From positions 4,441,001 to 4,505,000 of the forward strand of contig NZ_CP012333.1 of the NCBI RefSeq assembly GCF_001263205.1: DNA of 64,000 nucleotides. The letters run 5' to 3'. Made by a program: the position numbers and the translations under genes. The notes under the pieces are model-generated. The model was not told the origin of the DNA, did not search any database, and worked only from the letters and a program-made list of their open reading frames with translations. Numbering within the stretch: position 1 is the stretch's first letter; every line of letters begins with the position of its first letter. This document shows, piece by piece, positions 50,201 through 55,419 of this stretch. Source of the DNA: Labilithrix luteola. Its GTDB lineage: Bacteria; Myxococcota_A; Polyangia; Polyangiales; Polyangiaceae.

Positions 50201-50377
50201 GGAAACCCGTTCGTCGCGGACTGCAGCGTTGTGGAGCTCCTGCCAGATCTCCGAATCGATCTGGTTCTTCGACACGGCGGCAAGGAGAGCGTCGAGGATT
50301 TCCTCTTCGTTCTCGAGCTTCGCGTCGAACGACAGAATACCCACGCGTGGTTGGCGAGGCGGCGGCGTCGTTTGCAT
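38279..50377 (-). CDS. Giant tetratricopeptide-repeat protein (4,032 residues)
   Basis: One uninterrupted 12.1-kb gene made almost entirely of TPR-type helical hairpins from about residue 30 to the end. Typical units are DKAIETYQQLVRMEPGDE, DAIDAFRRALEGDP and GDEFGATTYLEKALGVFPAHAG. Many units have the 'W/L..L...L......A......A......G....A' pattern with a following Asp/Pro (DP, EP) corner. No signal peptide, membrane segment or catalytic domain is visible; a short non-TPR patch (PPPDGGRRDSYMPMAGKRG) lies mid-protein. It is probably a huge cytosolic scaffold. ATG at 50377 is chosen because upstream in-frame starts would overlap the deaminase gene; no clear ribosome site is visible. Confidence 0.85.
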   Translation of the reverse strand: MQTTPPPRQPRVGILSFDAKLENEEEILDALLAAVSKNQIDSEIWQELHNAAVRDERVSELAFAYESIAQGRKLRTLLPAIQAELYYRAATFFGDVLGDEFGATTYLEKALGVFPAHAGAFERIDAQLTRTEDHKKLADLSITAAAHRPKPEQVILLSRAAALYENAGLEDKAIETYQQLVRMEPGDEGFRNLLEARYVKANRFRDVARMLEQALSAEPPDPLDAASIRAKLIDVFANHLKEPERAMPHVEALLAVDPTHPEARRVATRLLESKGLAARAAGALAPGAVTTDERARLYAIELENTRGPKRRDVLRRIGILKQDELSDFHGAFEAFEQALGIDPADDELRTRYIALGSELKGPLEVARTFARVSTVAKDTGVRSRITAEMGELLLRGGDAKRARTTLAGVLAAQTSDPGAILVAARALASVYEGENDVKNLADVLARIGELGVDETERQRANERVAQLASESGDVERAIGAWRRLVETPARDRALAALEPLYETRCEWLDLSFVLEQRAKDLPDRSMARQLSFRAADVLSTKTKDIASASEAWRTMIETYGPARDVYAKWMPILEGQRQWSDLAVALINDARLAPSEERAPIQARLGTVYLTRMRDTDGAIDAFRRALEGDPQEKTSRTTLEKLLVTGEHRLAAAAVLEPLYRAENDEQNLVRILDIKSQLSESVTDRLAALEEAAQVAVATSRDKALDFVGRGLAEAVEHDQDVPGWLGRFDAFAGEADGKRRASILAKALGDRTIDSPLLLTLAKRVGEEHAAAGDVAAALAALRRALAYDPSSTELIGRVDELLREQGNPEERVALYRAALEQNPDAARRQKLLHSIGAVERHELANPDAAIFAYKRALKDDADDITAFHALVELYSETHEWDELCKILEDRLPRAASKEEARAVRAQLAEVASGHGQPERAASNAHALLEDSELGAFELDLVERVANTLGDMDLLRALLERRVRESADPKQQVECLARLATLAERAGDSARAIVRLRQAAEIARGVGDDAEAVALLDRLRGIEPRDADATNQLVELHERAESWSKLPDLVGMLLDLTADPSDKVLLLRRLARTHADHLGNVALGFQAIRSAFALTPSDEGVLAEAEALAVRAESTADFANAIDMALAEHSELSPSTSLDLALAKARTLAADPSNAGNAAAAFRAVLEKAEGEPHLGAAAGGLEALLRAMPNGPERTADIRWLHGFRIERAKPEEQARLVFAAAVAEETELADPKAALALYRRVLELEQDDLEALSAVSRLSLAEGDVEGALAALIARRSVSEGEARNALDVQIAAILADRPGRAREALDRVAGVLEIAPHDPAALELAAKLLRDPQVGGHAAEVLEKSLDAVEDPERRVDILRRLLDHGEPGVDARLGQYERLFDLLAELGRDEESFQVVLDAARELPRHASLWDRAENTARQLSSPDPLAQLYHDVLQTNLPREEAVELGQRAVAFYEEWFEDGIRVVGILERLLEIEPTDTWAFDRLKLIFDAQERWDDLFALYDRAARDADRERRIELLEEAAQIAKDFANHSKRAIGYLEQLLDLKPGNARFEAALERLYERHGCHRELITLLGTRVTALPFEEGQKERARIAGLWLSELGDASSAIIVIEDLLAHQVDGNDLGIDVTDLLERVLAAAPKTAEVRESILPPPDGGRRDSYMPMAGKRGLVRQRAAALLKERYGVPGREADLARVLEVELEAVRSVKERIRRHHQIATIYGQLGDDERALEHFVQLVLLEPEVPAHRTELAAIAARIGRYDRLAEVLVSAADDCADGTLKVELLMHAGVVSAEKIGDRPRAIELFFRVLSVNPIADDAVLSACRNIEPLLETEGRKAERLDILERLAILEEQSDIRSHVLGEAARLATSLEEDDRAIWAWEGRLETTPNDPEALDGLVALFEKASKWRNLIDVLDRRSRLEGNSEGERRGDRVRVARIQSERLDAIDEAIASWRGIEQDFGDSEESTRALAALYRTTRHWNDLAELLAKAAERTPNLVEKADVLRELGDVQREQLEALPEAIASYEAALGHDPRSEGARTGLRALLKRPEYRPDVVRVLLVAYYAADDWRLVLDLTEHRLNCAKGAAEQIAILMEAARISETRADDNEAAFALVRRALLLDPGDETTLGELFRLAEATRNFRSLADALRECIDNAASNEPWVPSLRFKMGQVLEDSLEELRAALDAFVMVAHDSPSDLEVARATIRVAGRTQRWDAAAKALVEATRALDALDPNIVSAVEDAAAQASGWDAITVSVAALVNEGSGLSSSLARDLEATVAVWHRDRRGDPDAAESAYTRALAHDATNADLLADLARLQRRAKGRPLVESLLRLSETTGGDLDLLSEAADVAVASVGDRALSKSILERLLRLAIERWTNGTPEGVLAGSTNSPESYVDRAARELVRIHGDEGDHERVVSLLVEASALPWSVDTSRSLRHEAAQIAADKLAASDRATGIYLGLIEEDPHDDRAVSLLIAIYESGNRHHELLALKRRLVETARNEFERLGLRLEIAALEDSLEDVSRAIVTLQANLAESRRHDETVKRLATLFTRESKHEELEALFASQARLAEEAREGMMAADLHAQAADVAENKLGDVGRAIKHLRSVVDLEPRPSALDALARLSTTTRDFESAADYLDRLRDLALDSERAGVTLRLADALTAAGRKADAQARLESEVSRDPEADHVRMRLAEIYRRDQAWLSLAELLTDGAAHAPDKATRLSRLREAAELHRTKNGDPERAIPLLEQASDLTPDDNAIKLALADALGAANRFEEARGILRLLIDAFGGRRPKERAPVHYHLARLDLATGDRARALVELDAATRIDPANPAILRTLAELARDDGQFDRAERSYRALLTVLRRQEEPTEDAPVTRSEVMFELSRIAKRQGEPDRAKEILESALELGMENVVEARRLEAALRASEDHASLARALEARLARAGHSNGSLDASKLATLLERIPDAANVYADLGRLYEEHLGRADDALEMRLATLQLDPASNDAHDAARRLAAVLGKTQAYEDRVRSLTDGALGPEVASELLMRLARIAETERQDDREAASYYERALAIRSDDVDALTALDRVYEKLGDYAGQARVLGMRVALDAERGGTSAPALYRLAQLRFRSGDVDAACDAFEQAFDAEPDADRAEELLRGAADVHPTSNRVIELYERITRADGRERSLVDALVRKWSLPNASSDSMREAVEIAQNLADVPLAESLLRRWLEGASEDRDGRVFALTLLAQINETSGRIRDAVLLKREAAELAEPDEARRLLFEVASLAAGTLDDLHLSAAIYEQLHEGEPEDKEAWSPLLDVYRRMGDYEKLSALVAEVAAFVDDMEERSRLRLERVRIAMAKLGLSDEDAANELREIVDEDSTAVEAAILLGSILERTGREDDLAELLAKQLDAAKDRGDSEAVGSLSRRLGQLLEKRDRQAARDVYYTALDWDPNAREVLVALERLHEQENEPEARAEIMERRLALETGDDAEALALELSEIRRQAGEAEAAVRALEIGFKAAPQSRTLRDRLEALYREQLEYEKLAELYVLDARGRADASSKAARLRDAARVYREELADPERAAGVLREAREVEPDDFELLGDLVEVLIASGELRSADEELSTALARITPEHPTHLGLVGKRATVRSRLGDGEGALADYEEALAHGLYDVRGPLAELLGKLALSAAGRGDAASWRGHRLRVAELRREMGDIEEARNVLTELLKADSKDRATLRAIAYVDELEERWDSASATYRRLVGLEEGEELVIAALKLAETCEKADRLSDARGGLERARAAAPDNVLLRQRLAWLYDRLGALKELAELTLEEARAAGDVAPRFEGLMRAGQLFLEQAQDPAQTAQIGVSLAIAPLEEAHALRPSDLDCAALLSDAYVGAGRIDDSNDLLTRTIATFKGRRARELSALYHRLARIAEFQGDRNTELAHLSTALDMDAQNGNVASELAYLAMELGNWEVAQRALRAVTMLKAPAPLPRALAYQHLGEIARAQGDPKRAMMLLKRAIDDDPNLHSARTLLDALHAEG

Positions 50378-50546
50378 GAGGGAGGCGTCTGGGCGAGGCA
50401 GGGGCGAGGACGGGCGAGGCAGCGAAAGACTGCGTGCGAGCTCAGAACGCCACCCCGCTCTCGAACGGGACAGCGACGAACCCGAAGTGGGATCCGGAGC
50501 GTACCGGAATTTGTTCGCAGAGATACACTTCGACGCGGTCGCTTCG

Positions 50547-50575
50547 CCTCGACGTGATTCCGCCTCTACGTGATT
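50547..50575. promoter_or_regulatory. Two direct repeats upstream of giant TPR gene
   Basis: CCTCGACGTGATT (50547-50559) and CCTCTACGTGATT (50563-50575), 12 of 13 identical, offset 16 nt. Spacing of about 1.5 helical turns suits tandem binding of a regulator. The rest of the 242-nt gap 50378-50619 holds nothing else recognisable. Confidence 0.35.
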
Positions 50576-50619
50576 ACATCCAGGCACACGCGCATGTTCG
50601 TGCGCTCGGACAAATGCGC

Positions 50620-51099
50620 TTATCGAAGTGTCGTCGCCTGGTGCGTGCGCCACGCCTCATAGAGAGGTGGCTCGCCCTCGATCGTCGACGGCGCCTGCTG
50701 GCGGATCGCGATCGCTTGCTCGGCGAGCGGCTTCGCCATCTCCGCGTAAGTCCGCGCGGTCGACAGCCCGAAGGGATCGGCCTCGGCGTTCGAATACGCG
50801 AAGACCACCTCGGCGAACCCCGTCATGTGCATCGCAGCAAGGCACATCGGACAGGGCTGGCCGCTTGCGTACATCACGCAGCCATCGAGCCGTGGCCGGC
50901 CGAGAGCCGCACATGCGCTCCGTATGGCCTGGAGCTCCGCGTGCGCGGAGGGGTCGTTCGTCCGGAAGATCTCGTTCACGCCCGTCGCGATCACACGGCC
51001 GCGCTCGACCAGCACCGCCCCGAAGGGCCGGCCGCCCCGGGCGACGTTCTCGCGGGCGAGCCGCACGGCATGGTCGAGAAAATCCTGATCCAGCCCCAT
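50620..51099 (-). CDS. Nucleoside/guanine deaminase (zinc-dependent cytidine-deaminase fold)
   Basis: Zinc-dependent deaminase of 159 residues, close to guanine deaminases and tRNA-adenosine-deaminase-like proteins. The zinc site is H-A-E in PSAHAELQAI (His ligand and catalytic Glu) and P-C-x-x-C in GQPCPMCLAA. Length and FGLST/YAEMAKPLAEQAI at the C-terminal end favour a guanine-deaminase-like nucleoside deaminase (GuaD-type) over TadA. ATG at 51099 has AAGGGT upstream; the ORF could extend to 51183 but the extension is not conserved-looking. It is divergent from ctaB. Confidence 0.85.
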   Translation of the reverse strand: MGLDQDFLDHAVRLARENVARGGRPFGAVLVERGRVIATGVNEIFRTNDPSAHAELQAIRSACAALGRPRLDGCVMYASGQPCPMCLAAMHMTGFAEVVFAYSNAEADPFGLSTARTYAEMAKPLAEQAIAIRQQAPSTIEGEPPLYEAWRTHQATTLR

Positions 51100-51174
51100 G
51101 ACGGTACCCTTGACGGTTTGGCTGGGCTTGTCGAGGGGGGAACCGCCGGCGGAAAGGGCGTTCCGACGAGTATC

Positions 51175-51203
51175 TTGACGCACCTTGGACCTCTCCCTAT
51201 TAG
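51175..51203 (+). promoter_or_regulatory. Sigma-70-type promoter of ctaB
   Basis: TTGACG (51175-51180), 17-nt spacer, TATTAG (51198-51203). Transcription would begin near 51210, only about 6 nt before the ATG at 51216, so the ctaB mRNA may be nearly leaderless. Confidence 0.55.
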
Positions 51204-51215
51204 GCGGACCGGACC

Positions 51216-52139
51216 ATGCCGAAGCCCCTCGTCACGGCGATCGAGAGCGAAAAGTCAGCCCAGGCTGCCCATGTCTCGAGCCTCCTTCGCGACATGATCA
51301 TGCTCGCGAAGCCGCGAATCACCCGCATGGTGGTGATCACCGCGGCGGGCGGCCTCTTCCTGGCGAAGCGTATGCCGGAGACCCCGGCGCTGACGCCGGT
51401 GACGATCGTCTCGACGCTCCTCGGCCTGACCTTCATCGTGTCGGGCGCGAATGCGCTCAACATGTACATCGAGCGTGACGTCGATCGTCACATGGAGCGC
51501 ACCAAGAACCGGCCGCTGCCTGCAGGCCGCATGGCTCCGCGGTTCGCGCTCTGGTTCGGCGTGGTCCTCTCGGCGCTCGCCGTTCCCATTCTGGCCGTCG
51601 GTGCGAACCCGCTGACGGCGCTCCTCGCGGTCATCGCGAACCTCATGTACGTGCTCGCGTACACGCCTCTCAAGCAGCACTCGGCGTGGGCGCTCCACGT
51701 CGGCGCCGTTCCGGGCGCGCTTCCGCCTCTCCTCGGATGGACGGCCGCGACGGGCCGAATCGATGCGGCGGGCGTCGTGCTCTTCGGCGTGATGTTCCTC
51801 TGGCAGATCCCGCATTTCGTGGCGATCTCCCTCTTCCGCAAGGCGGAATACGCTCGCGCGGGCATCGTCGTGCTCCCCAACTCGGTGGGCGAGCTCGCCT
51901 CGCGTCACACGATCATCCGCTGGATCTTCGCGTGCGTGGCCGCGAGCCTCCTGCTCGTGCCGCTCGGCGTCGCGCACCACGGCTATCTCATCGCCGCGAG
52001 CATCCTCGGCGCCGTCTTCTTCACGTGGGGCTGCTACGGCCTGCGCGAGGGAACGGGCGTGAAGTGGGCCCGTTCGCTCTTCGGCATCTCGATGGTCTAC
52101 CTGGTGCTGCTCTTCGCGGCGCTTCTCATCGACTTCTGA
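51216..52139 (+). CDS. ctaB: Protoheme IX farnesyltransferase (heme O synthase)
   Basis: Membrane prenyltransferase of 307 residues converting heme B to heme O with farnesyl diphosphate, for terminal oxidases. Eight or nine membrane segments are expected. The prenyl-diphosphate motif N-x3-D-x3-D is in ALNMYIERDVDRHMERTKNRP; the second conserved region is YTPLKQHSAWALHVGAVPGALPPLLGW. The start ATG at 51216 is at the expected N-terminus. A heme/copper oxidase is implied; the act operon lies 3 kb downstream, consistent with a respiratory neighbourhood. No ctaA is visible. Confidence 0.94.
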   Translation: MPKPLVTAIESEKSAQAAHVSSLLRDMIMLAKPRITRMVVITAAGGLFLAKRMPETPALTPVTIVSTLLGLTFIVSGANALNMYIERDVDRHMERTKNRPLPAGRMAPRFALWFGVVLSALAVPILAVGANPLTALLAVIANLMYVLAYTPLKQHSAWALHVGAVPGALPPLLGWTAATGRIDAAGVVLFGVMFLWQIPHFVAISLFRKAEYARAGIVVLPNSVGELASRHTIIRWIFACVAASLLLVPLGVAHHGYLIAASILGAVFFTWGCYGLREGTGVKWARSLFGISMVYLVLLFAALLIDF

Positions 52140-52148
52140 TCGACGTCC

Positions 52149-52676
52149 TCACTGGCACTTGCCGTCGACGATGTGCCGCGAGCAGCACGAGCGCTCGCCG
52201 TACGCGCCGTCGGGCGTCTGGCCGCTGGCGATGCACGGCGCGCATGTGATCTTGCAGTAGAAGCCGACGCAGCACGACGTCGTGTCGAGCGGGTTGCAGA
52301 GGTCGCCGCCGTTGTCACAGTCGTTGGTGCAGGCGTGGCCCTCGTTGCATTTCCCGTCGCAGCACTCGGAGCCCGAGGCGCAGAGCTCGCCTTTTGCCTT
52401 CTTGGTGCAGACGGGCGGGGCCGAGTCAGGCGTCGCGTCCCGAGCTTCGCCGTCCGCGCTCGCGTCTTGGACGCCAGGCGAATTGGCGTCCTGTGTCGAA
52501 GCCTCGGGCACGGGGCTGGTTTCCGGCGTCGTGCTCGTGGGATTGGGGCTGACGTTGGACGGATCCGCCTTGGTTTCCGGCGGATCTTGGATGCCAGCGA
52601 TGGACGCACACGCGACGGCGCACGTGACGGCAGCCACGATCGCAGAGCAGAGCAAGCCGCGTGTGAATCTTCCCAT
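52149..52676 (-). CDS. Cys-rich lipoprotein
   Basis: Predicted lipoprotein of 175 residues; the signal peptide ends in AVAC (Cys 23). A Pro/Thr/Ser/Asp-rich linker is followed by a ~75-residue Cys-rich domain with 14 or more Cys (CTKKAKGELCASGSECCDGKC, CNEGHACTNDCDNGG and a final CCSRHIVDGKC). The pattern resembles secreted Cys-knot modules of myxobacteria. Function unknown. ATG at 52676 has GAGG upstream. It is divergent from a second lipoprotein gene with a 64-nt spacer. Confidence 0.7.
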   Translation of the reverse strand: MGRFTRGLLCSAIVAAVTCAVACASIAGIQDPPETKADPSNVSPNPTSTTPETSPVPEASTQDANSPGVQDASADGEARDATPDSAPPVCTKKAKGELCASGSECCDGKCNEGHACTNDCDNGGDLCNPLDTTSCCVGFYCKITCAPCIASGQTPDGAYGERSCCSRHIVDGKCQ

Positions 52677-52740
52677 CGTCCTCAAGATAGACCTTTCCTT
52701 GCTCGAAGCCGCGCTTGTCGCAGGCTTGACGGAGCGTGGC

Positions 52741-53220
52741 GTGGCGCCTACGTCCTTTCGCACGGTGTGGTCGGTCTTGCGCGTCTCTCCAGCAACACTT
52801 TTGCTCTTCCTGTCGATCACGAGCACAGCCGTGGGGTGCAATGCACGCCAGGAGGCGGAAGCCATTCCCGGCGCACGTCTCGGCATGTCCCCTCGTGACG
52901 TCCGCGAGCGCTTCCAGAGCGGCGGGGAAGGAACGTGGCAATCGTCGGTCGGTAGCGCCGACGACACCACTCTCGAATGGCGAGCGAAAGGGGATGCGGC
53001 GCGCGTGGCCCAGGCGCGCTTCGAGTTCCATCTCGGGATGCTCGTCGCTGTCCGCGCTCACGTGCGCGACACCACGCCTGCGGAGAGCGTGTCGGCCACT
53101 CCGAAGACGGTGACTCTTCGCAAGCCGTCGGCCGAAGGCGGCACGGACGTGACGCTCCTCGCGAGGGACTGCCCGACGCACCACGAAGAAGCCGAGTCGC
53201 TCGCATCGAGAGCGCGCTGA
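52741..53220 (+). CDS. Small lipoprotein
   Basis: Predicted lipoprotein of 159 residues; the signal peptide ends in TAVGC (Cys 33). The mature part begins NARQEAEAIPGARLGMSPRDVRERF and resembles small periplasmic proteins that share a GMSxxDVRxRF-type motif. A weakly structured C-terminus follows. GTG at 52741 has GGAG 6 nt upstream. Function unknown. Confidence 0.6.
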   Translation: MAPTSFRTVWSVLRVSPATLLLFLSITSTAVGCNARQEAEAIPGARLGMSPRDVRERFQSGGEGTWQSSVGSADDTTLEWRAKGDAARVAQARFEFHLGMLVAVRAHVRDTTPAESVSATPKTVTLRKPSAEGGTDVTLLARDCPTHHEEAESLASRAR

Positions 53221-53306
53221 TTCGGAAATCTCCGTTCGCCCGCCGTTCGTGACCGTTCGACGGCGAAGTAAGCGCCAGAAAACTCGGCTTGCTCTAGCCT
53301 GCGAGG

Positions 53307-54461
53307 ATGTTCGTCGTTGCCATCGACAGCGTGGCGGGGGCGGTCTCGTCGCTCGAACGTCAGCTCGATCGCCACGCAGGTAAAGACCTCGCGTGGGCTC
53401 TGATGTACGCCGTAGAAGGAGCCCCGATCGCCGAGCTCGTCGCCGCCGCGCGTCGCAAGTTCCCCGGGCTACCCGTGTTCGGAGCCACGTCGTTTCAAGG
53501 CGTCTTCTCGAGCCACGGCTTTCATCGGGGCGCCGGCATCCTGTTCGGTGAACGCAGCGAACCTACGCGCGTGGCCGTCACCGTGTCCGCGGCGGATGCC
53601 GGCCAAGCCTTCGAACGCGCACGCAGCGCGTGTTCGGCGCTCGTCGAGTCGCTGGGCGGACAACCGCAGATGCTCCTTCTGCATGCGACGCCCGGCTTCG
53701 AAGAGAAGGTCCTTGCCGGCATCGCGAGCGTCTTCTCCGGTGAGGTTCCCGTCTACGGCGGCAGCGCGGCCGACGACGAGATCGCCGGGCAATGGCGCGT
53801 CTTCGCCAACGACAGCATCGTCAAACAAGGCTTCCTGCTCGTCGGCATAGCCTCCGACCTACGGCCCAGCGGAGGCTTCTTGAGTGGGTACCTTCCCACC
53901 GAGCACACGGGGAAGGTCACGCGCGCCGAAGGGCGCATCGTCCACGAGATCGACGGCCGGCCGGCGGCGGTCGTTTACAACGAGTGGGCCGGAGGAGCGA
54001 TCTCGGGCGAGCTCGATGGCGGCAACGTCCTTCTCAAGACGAACCTCTTGCCGCTCGCGCGCACGAAGGGAGTCTCGCTAGGGATGCCGCGCCGCTTGCT
54101 CTCTCACCCGCATCGCGTGGTCGAGAAAACCGGGAGCCTTGCCTTCTTCACCGAGCTCTCCGTCGGCGACACGCTCACCTTGATGACGAGCATGCGCGAG
54201 CCGCTCGTGACGCGCGTTCGTCGCGTCGTGCAACGGGCGCGAGGGGCGAGGGGACGCAAGCCTCGCGGCGGGTTGCTCGTGTACTGCGGCGGCTGCTTGG
54301 GCGTCGTGCTGGATCAGGCGGGGCGAATTTCCGACGAGTTCAACGCGGAGATGGACGGCGCGCCGTTCCTCGGCATCGCCACGTTCGGCGAGCAGGGGGC
54401 GTTCTTCGACAAGGGAGAGAGCCATCACGGCAATCTCATGTGCTCGGCCGTCATTCTGTGA
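53307..54461 (+). CDS. FIST-domain protein (N and C halves)
   Basis: Protein of 384 residues carrying FIST_N (about 15-190) and FIST_C (about 205-360) domains, sensory modules thought to bind small ligands such as amino acids. Typical segments are LPVFGATSFQGVFSSHGFHRGAGI, VPVYGGSAADDEIAG and FLGIATFGEQGAF. No kinase, GGDEF or chemoreceptor domain is fused, so it is an orphan sensor or enzyme-like protein. ATG at 53307 lies next to AGG. Confidence 0.85.
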   Translation: MFVVAIDSVAGAVSSLERQLDRHAGKDLAWALMYAVEGAPIAELVAAARRKFPGLPVFGATSFQGVFSSHGFHRGAGILFGERSEPTRVAVTVSAADAGQAFERARSACSALVESLGGQPQMLLLHATPGFEEKVLAGIASVFSGEVPVYGGSAADDEIAGQWRVFANDSIVKQGFLLVGIASDLRPSGGFLSGYLPTEHTGKVTRAEGRIVHEIDGRPAAVVYNEWAGGAISGELDGGNVLLKTNLLPLARTKGVSLGMPRRLLSHPHRVVEKTGSLAFFTELSVGDTLTLMTSMREPLVTRVRRVVQRARGARGRKPRGGLLVYCGGCLGVVLDQAGRISDEFNAEMDGAPFLGIATFGEQGAFFDKGESHHGNLMCSAVIL

Positions 54462-54494
54462 CGCGCTGCTCACGAATCAAGGCGCGCGCTGCGG

Positions 54495-54500
54495 TATAGT
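54495..54500 (+). promoter_or_regulatory. -10-like box upstream of membrane protein gene
   Basis: TATAGT, about 10 nt before the TTG at 54510. No convincing -35 is seen. If real, the transcript would be nearly leaderless. Confidence 0.3.
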
Positions 54501-54509
54501 TCCGCGTCC

Positions 54510-55013
54510 TTGAGCAACGCGCAGCAGTCTGGGCAGACGGCACGGGCACCCCACGAGCACGGCGGGCAGTGGATCATGGCCTCCGCCGAGATCGTGAGCG
54601 TCGGGCTCCCTTTCTGCAGCTTCAAGGTGCTCACAGGGGTTGTCCTGCTCGACACGCCTTCACTGTGCGCGCTCGGCTACGCGCTCCTCGCGCTCGGCAC
54701 CGTCGACTTCGCGCTGAACGTCGCGAACCTGGTGAGCCTCGTCACGCGTCGCCGAAGAGCAAGCGGCGTGTGCTTGCTCGATCTCGTCGTTCGTCGGCTG
54801 GAGAAGGGCGACTCGCCGAGCGATCTCGGCATCGCCCTCGACGTCTTCCTCTCGTTCGCCCTCGTCGCGGTCGTCGTCGGGTTCGGCGTGATCCCTCGGA
54901 TTCCGGCCTGGGCGCTGCCGGTGTGGAACATGTCGGTCGTCCTGAACGTGCTCGGCGCAGGCATCGGCCGGTTGCTCTCGTCCCTTCAGCAGCGACGTCA
55001 TCGCGCACTGTGA
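54510..55013 (+). CDS. Membrane protein of unknown function
   Basis: Protein of 167 residues (145 if ATG at 54576 is the start) with about three hydrophobic stretches (LCALGYALLALGTVDFALNV, ALDVFLSFALVAVVVGFGVI and MSVVLNVLGAGIGRLL) and a basic cytoplasmic loop (TRRRRASGVCLLDLVVRRL). No family recognised. TTG at 54510 is the longer start. Its stop is followed by the leader region of the act operon. Confidence 0.55.
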   Translation: MSNAQQSGQTARAPHEHGGQWIMASAEIVSVGLPFCSFKVLTGVVLLDTPSLCALGYALLALGTVDFALNVANLVSLVTRRRRASGVCLLDLVVRRLEKGDSPSDLGIALDVFLSFALVAVVVGFGVIPRIPAWALPVWNMSVVLNVLGAGIGRLLSSLQQRRHRAL

Positions 55014-55019
55014 GCCCTT

Positions 55020-55068
55020 GCGAGTTGCGATTTGCGTCGCACGTTGCCTCGCGACCCATGCAACTCGC
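55020..55068. repeat. Inverted repeat at the left of the act leader
   Basis: GCGAGTTGC (55020-55028) and GCAACTCGC (55060-55068), 9-nt perfect arms, 31-nt spacer. It may end the membrane-protein transcript. It also contains the GTTGC/GCAAC core noted elsewhere. Confidence 0.4.
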
Positions 55069-55098
55069 GACAGAGGGGTCGGCATCGCAAGCGGGGCC

Positions 55099-55116
55099 GC
55101 TCCTTAAATAAGGAGC
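55099..55116. promoter_or_regulatory. Palindrome GCTCCTTA-AA-TAAGGAGC upstream of act operon
   Basis: 8-nt perfect arms around AA, about 320 nt before actA and 150 nt before the promoter candidate at 55273-55302. It is an operator candidate. Nothing else coding is seen in the 55014-55419 gap. Confidence 0.5.
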
Positions 55117-55272
55117 AAGGGCACCGACCTCGCTCCGGACGTCACTCTGTCCTGAGGCAGCGACGTCGCGTCGCAATGGCATTTCCGGCATTCCATGGGC
55201 CTGGTGGGGGGGCGGCACCCCGCCCTGCGGAAGCGCCGCAAAACTTTCGCGTTTTTCTGTTTCAGCGAGGAC

Positions 55273-55302
55273 TTGTACGCGCGGACCTGGCTCCTCTATA
55301 AG
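55273..55302 (+). promoter_or_regulatory. Sigma-70-type promoter of act operon
   Basis: TTGTAC (55273-55278), 18-nt spacer, TATAAG (55297-55302). It predicts a start near 55309 and a leader of about 110 nt before actA. Confidence 0.45.
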
Positions 55303-55419
55303 GACGCCGGCCCTTCCCCGGGCCCTCCGCGGCTGCGGCGCCCTCGTGCGTCTCGTGCGCATAGAGCGCGCCTCGAAGTGGAGGCCCGAGACCCCGAGAC
55401 GTTTGAGCTGAGTCCGCGC

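Noticed and set aside
50378..50653. Longer start of the giant TPR protein at 50653
   Set aside because: It would overlap the deaminase gene, and the extra residues are basic and unlike a TPR.
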